This document shows, in pieces, positions 31,811 through 37,922 of a stretch of DNA of 37,922 bases (within the stretch, counting starts at the first letter, position 1; each line of letters starts with the position of its first letter). The stretch is from positions 1 to 37,922 of the IMG/VR virus record IMGVR_UViG_3300031565_000153, one strand, 5' to 3'. Both the position numbers and the translations under genes were made by a program. The notes beneath the pieces were generated by a model. That model made no database searches. It saw only the letters and a program-made list of their open reading frames with translations, and had not been told where the DNA came from. The stretch is from a virus.

Positions 31811-34800
31811 ATGCTATCTTTTCATCTTGACCATGAGTTTGTAGATCGATATCGAGATCGTCCAGAGCCATTTGGGTTTGGCTCTCTTGGGGCTGTGACA
31901 TTTTATCGCACGTATGCTAGGGTAAAACCTGATGGTAATCTAGAATCTTGGGCAGACGCTTGCGAGAGAATTATCAATGGAATGTACACAATACAGAAAG
32001 ATTACGCATCGGAACATGGTGTACCGTGGTCAGATGATAAAGCAAAAGAGTCAGCACACGAGGCATACGATAGACTGTTTAACTTGAAGTGGAGTCCACC
32101 AGGACGCGGATTGTATCATATGGGTGCCCCATCAGTACATGAGCGTAATATGGTAGAGGCAACGAACAATTGCGCGTTCACCAGCACGCAATCAATTCGA
32201 GATCACAAAGGCCATATCTTTGAGTGGGTCATGGAGATGTTGATGCTCGGCGTTGGTGTTGGATTTGATATTCGTGGCGCTGGCCTAGTAGAGATTGTTA
32301 AGCCACGAGATACCGATCTCAATATATTTGTCATACCTGACAGCCGAGAAGGATGGGCAGATTCGATAGGCCGACTCGTGTCGTCCTACATACCGAATGG
32401 CGATGTCCAGCACGCCGTAACATTCGACTACTCTTTGATTCGCCCAAAGGGTTCGTTAATCCGCGGATTTGGCGGGGTGGCTAGTGGATATGAACCTTTG
32501 GAGTGGCTTCACGATAAGGTTCGTACAATTTTGGACGATGCACATGGAGATCGCATTTCCGGTAGAATCATCACTGACATCATGAATATGATTGGCGTTG
32601 TAGTTGTTGCCGGTAACGTGCGGAGAAGCAGCGAAATTGCCCTTGGAAGTCCATTCGATACTGAGTTCGCTAATCTTAAAAATTACACGCAGAATCCAGA
32701 ACGCAAGGAGTGGGGATGGTCTTCAAACAATAGCGTGTTTGCTAACGTTGGCATGGATTACAAGCCGTTTGTTGAAAGAATTATGGATAATGGCGAGCCT
32801 GGATTCGTGTGGTTAGAAAACGCGAATAAGTATGCTCGTATGAACGGCATTGAAGATCATCGTGACTTAGCTACTGGAGTTAATCCATGCTTCCGTGGCG
32901 ATACGCTTATACGCACCAAGAACGGAGATGTACCCATTGTTGATTTGGTTGGAGAGACCGCCGATATATGGGACGGTAGCCAGTGGGTTGCGATTGACAA
33001 CTTTAGGGTAACTGGAACCAACCAAAAAGTATTGCGAATTGAGCTTCAAGATGGAACAGAGCTATTTGTTACGCCATACCACACAATGGTTCTTGACGAT
33101 GGCACTTCTCGACAGGCGAAAGATATTGTAGCTGGCGATAAACTACAATCATCTACTGCCCCGGAGTCTCATGGAGATTTAGATGTTGCAGGCGCATATG
33201 TAAAAGGATTTATGCTTGGAGATGGTACTTCTCATGGGACTGTACCGGCGCTATGGTTATACGATACAAAAAAAGTATGTGCCGAGAAAATCGTGCAATC
33301 GTTGTCCGAGATTCCTGCACGCGATGGAAGAAGCGACATGATTAGCGAGCCAAACTATACGGATGGCGAATACAGCAATGGTCGCTCGGTGGTTGTGATC
33401 CAAGGATTACGCGCTAGAGATTATGATATTATGCCGTGGGCAACAACATATAAAGATAAACTTCCGTTTGAGGTATTTGGGTGGAATAGAAAATCGAAAC
33501 TAGAGTTAATTGCTGGAATCTTCGATTCCGATGGCACGGCATTTGATACGAATAATGGATTTGGATATCAACTTTCATCTGTACGCCGCGAGTTTCTATT
33601 AGATGTACAAACACTACTAAAGTCAATCGGAGTACATTCAAAACTTGCCATGTCGCACGAGGCAGGAATACGCGATTTTGGCGATGGTTATGGAGAATAT
33701 AAAGCTAAAGAATGCTGGCGTTTATCTATTGCTCAACACGCAAGCATCGTTTTGTCTAACCAGATACAGTTTGCCAGATTGGATAACTTACACCTGACGT
33801 GTAAGACAACATATCAATATACGTTAAAATGGAATACAGTTGTCAAGATAGAGCCTGCTGGAACAGAGGACAAAGTGTATTGTTGTACTGTACCTACGAG
33901 CCATCGAATCTCGTTGTCTTGCGGGATTGAGACTGGACAGTGCGGCGAGCAGTTTTTGTACGGATGGTCGCCCGCTGGTGTTGGCGGTGAGCTATGCGTA
34001 GCTGGCGATACGCAAATACAAACAGAAGATGGTATATTCCGAATCTCCGACTTGGTTAATAAGCGCGTTAAGATTTGGAACGGAGAAGAGTGGTCTGAGG
34101 TTACTCCATTTTTGGCTGGAACCGGAAGCCTTTACAGGGTGACACTATCGGATGGTTCGTACTTAGATGCGACCCCAAAACACGAATGGATTGCAAAAAC
34201 AAAAACCCAGGCTAAGTATCGAACGCACACGACGGATTCCCTCGAAGTCGGAATGGTTCTTCCGAAATTCGAAGTAATAGATTCTGGCGGAACCAGTGAC
34301 AAACACGCATACGAGCTTGGGTGGTTTACTGGTGACGGATATATAGATGACAACAGAAAAGCACTGGCGGTTATTCAGGAGAACGAATATTTTATAGGAC
34401 AAGATGCTGGCTGGAATATGTGGAAAGAGCAGCATCCTGCTGGATATTCACGTCCGTTCCGCAGGGTAAACTTTAGCGGGGAAATCGATATGGATACTGC
34501 GGTTCAACTGCGAGATCATGACGCCGGTCTTGCTAGTCGAATCATGCGTATGGACGCAGATGGTATTTCCGAGTTCATGGGTGGGTGGATAGATGCAGAT
34601 GGTTCAATAGCTAAAAACCCCAACACGCAACATTATGTGTTGTATGGGTCAGAACAAAAGCTGAGAGATGCGCAAATACTATTGCGGAGAATCGGGGTAA
34701 ACCACGCTACAATACGATTGTTGTCGCCAACTGGGACAATCACGAATTATGGACGAAGAAATTACGATTTGTGGCGAATGTTTATCCCTAGCTACGAGTG

Positions 34801-35902
34801 CAGTAAAATAAAAACAAGGCTAAAGGTTATCGAGCGGTTTGGCTCTGAATATCAAGAAAACCATGCCCATAAAAATTCAAAGCCGATCAGCAGGGCAAAA
34901 CGACAACGGGTTGTAAGCATCAAATTAATCTCGGACAGCGAGCCAACATATTGTTTCAACGAGCCGATGCGACATATGGGTGTATTTGGAAACGTAATCA
35001 CGAAGCAATGCACCCTTGTAGAGTTGTACCCGAATCGACACGATTCCTTCTACGATTTCGCACGTAGTATTAAGTTTGCATACTTGTACGGGAAGTCCAT
35101 TACGCTTCTCAGCGAGAAAATTGCACATCCTGGTACGCGACAGCTTATGATGCAGAATCGTCGCATTGGCCTATCGATGACTGGCATCGCTCAGTTTGTC
35201 GCATCGCGTGGCATGGGAACACTTGTCAAGTGGGCAGAGGATGGTTATTCATACGTCAAGCACTACGATAAGAGATATAGCAACTGGTTCGGCGTCAATG
35301 AGAGCGTGCGCGTCACGACCGTCAAGCCATCTGGAACGGTATCTCTGGTTGCCGGTGCGACACCAGGGGTTCACCATCCTGTTGCTGAATATTACATTCG
35401 TCGTGTGCGATTCTCGGATAATAGCCACTTGGCAGAACGTTTACGAGAAGCAGGTGTTCATATCGAGATAGATGATTATTCGCCAAATACGGTTGTGGCT
35501 GAATTCCCAATCCATGCCGGAGACAATCTGCGCCGTGCTAAAGATTTGACTATTTGGGAACAGTTTAATCTTGCGGCCATGATGCAACGCCATTGGTCTG
35601 ACAATAGTGTGTCAGTTACAATCAGCGTCAACCCCGAATCGACAACGGCACAGGAATTGTCGATTGCGCTAGACCACTACCAGCACTCTCTGAAATCAGT
35701 TTCAATGTTGCCAGAAGTTAGCGGCGGCGCGTACACCCAGATGCCATACGAGGAAATCAATGAAGTTCGCTACGGCTTAATGGAAATGAAAATTGATTAT
35801 TCGAAACTAAAGAATTTGAATATTAAAAACGTAGCTCCGGTAGATAGACTGGTAGATGCTTACTGCGATGGAGATGCATGTCAAATTCCGTTTGTTAAAT
35901 AG
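31811..35902 (+). CDS. Class II (B12-dependent) ribonucleotide reductase precursor with two inteins
   Basis: 1363 residues, ATG 31811 with GGGGGA about 9 nt upstream. Extein segments at 1-359, 711-728 and 1067-1363 join to a 674-residue enzyme of the monomeric adenosylcobalamin-dependent reductase type. Catalytic features are Cys121 (NNCAFTST), the NPCGEQ active-site loop with thiyl-radical Cys711 and Glu713, its partner cysteine Cys1067 (LCTLVELYP) and the C-terminal redox pair Cys1352/Cys1357 (YCDGDACQIP). A specificity/phosphate-binding region includes TTVKPSGTVSLVAG. It supplies deoxynucleotides for phage DNA synthesis, probably independent of oxygen. Both inteins must splice before activity is possible. 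Confidence 0.92.
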   Translation: MLSFHLDHEFVDRYRDRPEPFGFGSLGAVTFYRTYARVKPDGNLESWADACERIINGMYTIQKDYASEHGVPWSDDKAKESAHEAYDRLFNLKWSPPGRGLYHMGAPSVHERNMVEATNNCAFTSTQSIRDHKGHIFEWVMEMLMLGVGVGFDIRGAGLVEIVKPRDTDLNIFVIPDSREGWADSIGRLVSSYIPNGDVQHAVTFDYSLIRPKGSLIRGFGGVASGYEPLEWLHDKVRTILDDAHGDRISGRIITDIMNMIGVVVVAGNVRRSSEIALGSPFDTEFANLKNYTQNPERKEWGWSSNNSVFANVGMDYKPFVERIMDNGEPGFVWLENANKYARMNGIEDHRDLATGVNPCFRGDTLIRTKNGDVPIVDLVGETADIWDGSQWVAIDNFRVTGTNQKVLRIELQDGTELFVTPYHTMVLDDGTSRQAKDIVAGDKLQSSTAPESHGDLDVAGAYVKGFMLGDGTSHGTVPALWLYDTKKVCAEKIVQSLSEIPARDGRSDMISEPNYTDGEYSNGRSVVVIQGLRARDYDIMPWATTYKDKLPFEVFGWNRKSKLELIAGIFDSDGTAFDTNNGFGYQLSSVRREFLLDVQTLLKSIGVHSKLAMSHEAGIRDFGDGYGEYKAKECWRLSIAQHASIVLSNQIQFARLDNLHLTCKTTYQYTLKWNTVVKIEPAGTEDKVYCCTVPTSHRISLSCGIETGQCGEQFLYGWSPAGVGGELCVAGDTQIQTEDGIFRISDLVNKRVKIWNGEEWSEVTPFLAGTGSLYRVTLSDGSYLDATPKHEWIAKTKTQAKYRTHTTDSLEVGMVLPKFEVIDSGGTSDKHAYELGWFTGDGYIDDNRKALAVIQENEYFIGQDAGWNMWKEQHPAGYSRPFRRVNFSGEIDMDTAVQLRDHDAGLASRIMRMDADGISEFMGGWIDADGSIAKNPNTQHYVLYGSEQKLRDAQILLRRIGVNHATIRLLSPTGTITNYGRRNYDLWRMFIPSYECSKIKTRLKVIERFGSEYQENHAHKNSKPISRAKRQRVVSIKLISDSEPTYCFNEPMRHMGVFGNVITKQCTLVELYPNRHDSFYDFARSIKFAYLYGKSITLLSEKIAHPGTRQLMMQNRRIGLSMTGIAQFVASRGMGTLVKWAEDGYSYVKHYDKRYSNWFGVNESVRVTTVKPSGTVSLVAGATPGVHHPVAEYYIRRVRFSDNSHLAERLREAGVHIEIDDYSPNTVVAEFPIHAGDNLRRAKDLTIWEQFNLAAMMQRHWSDNSVSVTISVNPESTTAQELSIALDHYQHSLKSVSMLPEVSGGAYTQMPYEEINEVRYGLMEMKIDYSKLKNLNIKNVAPVDRLVDAYCDGDACQIPFVK
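32888..33940 (+). mobile_element. Intein 1 of the reductase (LAGLIDADG type)
   Basis: 351 residues, 360-710 of the precursor. Begins with Cys360 (CFRGDTLIRTKNGDV) and ends SCGIETGQ before Cys711, so the terminal residue is Gln and the usual penultimate His is absent. Block B has TPYH (421-424). The homing endonuclease part has two LAGLIDADG-like helices, VKGFMLGDGT (464-473) and ELIAGIFDSDGT (565-576), both with the catalytic acidic residue. Inserted exactly between Pro and the thiyl-radical Cys of NPCGEQ. Confidence 0.9.
33995..35008 (+). mobile_element. Intein 2 of the reductase (LAGLIDADG type)
   Basis: 338 residues, 729-1066. Begins CVAGDTQIQTEDGIF and ends GVFGNVITKQ before Cys1067, again with a C-terminal Gln. 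Block B is TPKH (788-791). LAGLIDADG-like helices are YELGWFTGDGYI (834-845) and EFMGGWIDADGSI (921-933), the second with intact acidic residues. It lies only 18 extein residues after intein 1, immediately before the second active-site cysteine. Confidence 0.9.
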
Positions 35903-35960
35903 ACCATAGATAACTTTACATAATGCGTCGTTGCTGGCTGCACACTTGACATAATAGCGT

Positions 35961-35999
35961 CACATAGCCATATGGCATATTTTGACGTATGGCTATGTG
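35961..35999 (+). promoter_or_regulatory. 12-bp inverted repeat overlapping a promoter (operator-like)
   Basis: CACATAGCCATA (35961-35972) is exactly complementary to TATGGCTATGTG (35988-35999), 15 nt apart. The right arm fills most of the spacer between TTGACG and TATAAT of the adjacent promoter. A dimeric repressor site is a natural reading. A hairpin is the alternative. Confidence 0.75.
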
Positions 36000-36010
36000 C
36001 GTGCTATAAT
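35982..36010 (+). promoter_or_regulatory. Sigma70 promoter for the unknown 248-residue protein
   Basis: TTGACG (35982-35987), 17-nt spacer, TATAAT (36005-36010). Overlapped by the inverted repeat at 35961-35999. A second TTGACA at 35946-35951 has no matching -10. Confidence 0.85.
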
Positions 36011-36066
36011 GTCAACAGTAAAACGCGCCACATAGCGCACAGATGAGCTTATCTATGGAGGATAAT

Positions 36067-36813
36067 GTGCAGATACCATATAGTTACGTTCCAAATGGAG
36101 TGCCCAGAGATGAAGCAACGAGAGGTATACTGACTCTCAACATATCTGGAACGATAAAGGGGTTCGTCGGTATACACATCAAGGGAGAAGAGGTGCTGGC
36201 CAAATATCGCGATTCGGAAACGGCACTGATAATGAACTTTCAGATTGCAGGAGATACCGTACTCAGCTACGATTCTGTATGGATGTACCGCGATTTCTAC
36301 ACTGGAAAGTTGGTTATCGCTAACGAAATTGCAACCACTGGCACCAACATGTACTTTCATCGGCTTAGCAAGAACCTGCTCGATGCGCTTGGAAGAAGAA
36401 CTGATATCCGTAATGGAGTGCAATCTACAGTACATCTGCTGTTCGACGCGCCTAAGCATCACAGTAATGTATACAGGGTCATGGATGCAAGATCGTTTGA
36501 GCCAGATGGGGAAACGACAGGATGGCGAAGTAGCCTAGACTCTGCAATCGCAAGAGGTATGAAATACAGGCTGTTTATCAATCGCAATCCGGAAACCGAA
36601 TATCCTCTTGTTGTGTCTCTGGACAGATCGGTGGATGCAACACAATACATATGGCATCCGGTGGAGAATTTGAACGTGCCGGTGTATCACAACATCCTGG
36701 TTTCTGCTAGGTTTGCCAGTGATAAGCTGTGTGAATCCCGTTCGATTCCAGCCTCTGAGATTCTAGACAGAATTGCAGCACTTGGGATGGAAGAACCAGA
36801 CTGGAAAGAATGA
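36067..36813 (+). CDS. Unknown soluble protein, likely GTG start
   Basis: 248 residues from GTG 36067, preferred because GGAGG (36057-36061) is 5 nt upstream. ATGs in frame at 36043 and 36055 lack a spaced ribosome binding site. Beta-rich N-terminal half (ILTLNISGTIKGFVGIHIKG, ALIMNFQIAGDTVLSYDSVW), helix RLSKNLLDALGRRTDIRNG and a C-terminal helix PASEILDRIAALGMEEPDW. No signal peptide or membrane segment. I cannot assign a family. It has its own promoter with an operator-like repeat and precedes the tRNA-type cluster. Confidence 0.75.
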   Translation: MQIPYSYVPNGVPRDEATRGILTLNISGTIKGFVGIHIKGEEVLAKYRDSETALIMNFQIAGDTVLSYDSVWMYRDFYTGKLVIANEIATTGTNMYFHRLSKNLLDALGRRTDIRNGVQSTVHLLFDAPKHHSNVYRVMDARSFEPDGETTGWRSSLDSAIARGMKYRLFINRNPETEYPLVVSLDRSVDATQYIWHPVENLNVPVYHNILVSARFASDKLCESRSIPASEILDRIAALGMEEPDWKE

Positions 36814-36819
36814 TTTTTG

Positions 36820-36872
36820 TGTGGCGATGCTGTCGTGGGCATGTATCGTTGGTTCGATTCCAGCCGCCACAA
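36820..36872 (+). tRNA. tRNA-like element lacking a D arm (remnant or minihelix)
   Basis: Seven-base-pair acceptor TGTGGCG/CGCCACA (36820-36826, 36865-36871) and a canonical T arm GTTGG-TTCGATT-CCAGC (36848-36864). Only 21 nt lie between them, too few for D plus anticodon arms. They can form one 4-bp stem ATGC/GCAT with an 8-nt loop. Total 53 nt. Resembles a decayed His-type tRNA. Confidence 0.5.
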
Positions 36873-36911
36873 ATTGACACTGTTCTATTGAGGTTAGTCA
36901 GTTGTCGTAGC

Positions 36912-36961
36912 CGAAGTGGATATTATTCAGAAAGGAAACACAACGCTGAACTTCCACTTCG
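36912..36961 (+). repeat. 9-bp inverted repeat hairpin just before the tRNA
   Basis: CGAAGTGGA (36912-36920) pairs with TCCACTTCG (36953-36961), and an inner TTCAG/CTGAA stem can extend it. It abuts the tRNA-Met 5' end, so it may guide processing. Confidence 0.55.
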
Positions 36962-36966
36962 CGCTT

Positions 36967-37039
36967 GGGGATATAGCTCAATTGGCAGAGCAGCAGGCTC
37001 ATAACTTGTTGGTTGATGGTTCAAATCCATCTGTCCCCA
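36967..37039 (+). tRNA. tRNA with CAT anticodon (elongator Met or Ile2)
   Basis: 73 nt with all arms: acceptor GGGGATA/TGTCCCC, D arm GCTC-AATTGGCA-GAGC, anticodon arm with loop CTCATAA (anticodon CAT at 37000-37002), T arm GATGG-TTCAAAT-CCATC, discriminator A at 37039. The paired first base excludes an initiator tRNA. CAT could read Met or, if modified to lysidine, Ile AUA. CCA is not encoded. Confidence 0.92.
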
Positions 37040-37042
37040 CAG

Positions 37043-37177
37043 CCCTGTTCGTTGGAGTAGTAAATTTGTCTACCTCCTTTAGGATGCATTTGGATAAGTC
37101 TCGCCGTTATAGTGGTTTAGTACATCGGTTGACGGCTACAGAGAAATCTGGTTCAACCGATTGACCAGCGAACAGGG
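37043..37177 (+). other. Nested stem structure between tRNA-type elements
   Basis: Outer arms CCCTGTTCGTTGG (37043-37055) and CCAGCGAACAGGG (37165-37177) pair at 13 positions (one G-T). Inside, ATCGGTTGA and TCAACCGAT (near 37123 and 37152) form a 9-bp stem with a 20-nt loop. A tRNA-Glu-like D-region string (GTTATAGTGGTTTAGTACAT) lies in it, but no full tRNA cloverleaf can be drawn. Confidence 0.5.
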
Positions 37178-37185
37178 TATATCTC

Positions 37186-37257
37186 GTGCGTGTAGTTGAG
37201 TCGGAACAACATCGAGCGGACGCGCCGAAGACATGGGTTCGAGTCCCATCACGTACA
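37186..37257 (+). tRNA. tRNA-like element with abnormal anticodon arm
   Basis: Normal 72-nt size, acceptor GTGCGTG/CACGTAC (one G-T), D arm GTTG-AGTCGGAA-CAAC, and T arm ATGGG-TTCGAGT-CCCAT. The anticodon arm (37212-37228) would have mismatches at two of five pairs and G instead of T at position 33. The same bases fold better as TCG(A)GCG-GACG-CGCCGA. If read as a tRNA the anticodon would be GAC, but function in decoding is doubtful. Confidence 0.55.
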
Positions 37258-37323
37258 CTGATGTCAAATGGCCCGGATAGTTTATTTTTTTTTGCGTATC
37301 CAATTTTAGACAAGGAAATTGAT

Positions 37324-37662
37324 ATGCTAACAGTAATATGGGATCAAAAATCGCCGGTGTGCGATGAACACGCAATGGATTTCGCTGATTCGATAGTAGA
37401 TAGCGATATCGTACTCCAGAACAAATCGGTTCATGTATCTAACGATTGCGTATTGCTCGCAATTCGATTGCGCGCCCTACAGTTGGATGTTGCCGACTAC
37501 GTTCAGGTTGATATCAATGGCTCTATACATCGATGCAATAGGTATGGCAACGTTAAAAACAGTGGTGCGCTGATTGATATTCCGTTTGATATTGGCATGG
37601 ATTTAATTAGGCTGCAAGTGAAAAAGCGTAAACAATCAATAACAAGGGGAAATAATGCTTAG
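37324..37662 (+). CDS. Small protein, first of a related pair, unknown function
   Basis: 112 residues from ATG 37324 (AAGGA about 9 nt upstream). Starts MLTVIWDQKSPVCDEHAMDF, with a strand-rich middle (CVLLAIRLRALQLDVADYVQ, VDINGSIHRCNRY) and a basic C-terminus. It overlaps the next gene by 8 nt. It shares layout with that next protein (ML-VWD start, internal leucine-rich helix, then V-V strand and hydrophobic end), suggesting tandem duplication. No domain is recognised. Confidence 0.65.
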   Translation: MLTVIWDQKSPVCDEHAMDFADSIVDSDIVLQNKSVHVSNDCVLLAIRLRALQLDVADYVQVDINGSIHRCNRYGNVKNSGALIDIPFDIGMDLIRLQVKKRKQSITRGNNA

Positions 37663-37922
37663 GCTAGTGTGGGATGGAAGGACGAGCATTCCGGATATTC
37701 AAGCATCGAACACCGCAAAGAAGCTGGTAAGCAACGATATCAAGAATGTAGATGTTATCTACTACTTTGCGAATCGTTTTCTGGTCGATGCCGTGATCAC
37801 CGAGCTGCTCCAACAGGGAAAAGAGATGTTCGCTACTGTTGAGGTCATGGATGAACAGTATACCATCAGCGAAGATGGAATACTGGTTGGCCTCATGTCG
37901 ATGCACCATATATTCGATGCGG
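37655..37922 (+). CDS. Small protein, second of the related pair, partial
   Basis: ATG 37655 with AAGGGG 7 nt upstream, running off the right edge after 89 codons. Starts MLRLVWDGRTSIPDIQASNT, followed by FLVDAVITELLQQGKEMFAT and VEVMDEQYTISEDGILVGLM. Similar in arrangement to the preceding protein, so probably a paralogue. Coupled to it by an 8-nt overlap. Function unknown. Confidence 0.65.
   Translation, partial: MLRLVWDGRTSIPDIQASNTAKKLVSNDIKNVDVIYYFANRFLVDAVITELLQQGKEMFATVEVMDEQYTISEDGILVGLMSMHHIFDA

Noticed and set aside
37107-37375. Minus-strand frames with a RDGTRTH-type segment
   Set aside because: This string is a known artefact of translating the antisense of tRNA T arms and acceptor stems; it overlaps the tRNA-like element at 37186-37257.
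1-37922. Integrase, attachment site, CRISPR array, reverse transcriptase or diversity-generating repeats
   Set aside because: No corresponding coding or repeat pattern was seen; the only tandem repeats are the protein repeats at 15236-16890.

Overview
The window is most of the virion-morphogenesis half of a tailed, long-tailed (siphovirus-like) bacteriophage, plus the start of what is probably its metabolic or early region. The signature genes are a GpA-type large terminase, portal, prohead protease, HK97-like major capsid protein, head-tail connectors, tail tube, frameshifted tail chaperones, a 2357-residue tape measure protein and tail-tip proteins. There is no integrase, repressor or phage RNA polymerase. 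Nine near-consensus sigma70 promoters (TTGACA, 17-18 nt, TATAAT) show that the host RNA polymerase is used. The host cannot be named from the sequence: it is a bacterium with ordinary sigma70 promoters and GGAGG ribosome binding sites. The phage carries a B12-dependent (class II) ribonucleotide reductase.

Layout. Positions 31610 to 19933, read leftward: TerS with a zinc finger, TerL, small protein, portal, Com-like zinc ribbon, small protein, protease-scaffold, major capsid protein, a CHAT/caspase-like protein with a membrane anchor, connector and tail-completion proteins, a CgeB-like glycosyltransferase and the tail tube protein. This unit ends at a bidirectional terminator (19885-19916). 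Positions 13751 to 19837, read rightward: an apparent cargo block of six linked virion-type genes (including a protein with 26 repeats of about 21 residues), then a free-standing structured non-coding RNA with its own promoter and intrinsic terminator (about 18321-18677), then three small genes and a leader peptide. Positions 13575 to 1, read leftward again: tail assembly chaperone with a canonical A AAT TTT slippery site, tape measure, distal-tail-like protein, tail-hub-like protein, and a fibre-like protein that runs off the window.

Positions 31811 to 37922, read rightward: the reductase interrupted by two inteins, each placed immediately before one of the two active-site cysteines; an unknown protein behind a promoter overlapping a 12-bp inverted repeat; a tRNA-type cluster with one normal tRNA (CAT anticodon) and two tRNA-like elements lacking a normal anticodon arm; and two related small proteins, the last one cut by the window end.

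The parts work together as two leftward late units (head plus tail tube from the promoter at 31631-31659; tail chaperones, tape measure and tip from the promoter at 13624-13652) separated by the rightward cargo block. The items most worth following up are the CHAT-like protease embedded by start-stop overlap in the head operon, the autonomous structured RNA, the paired active-site inteins, and the aberrant tRNA-like elements.
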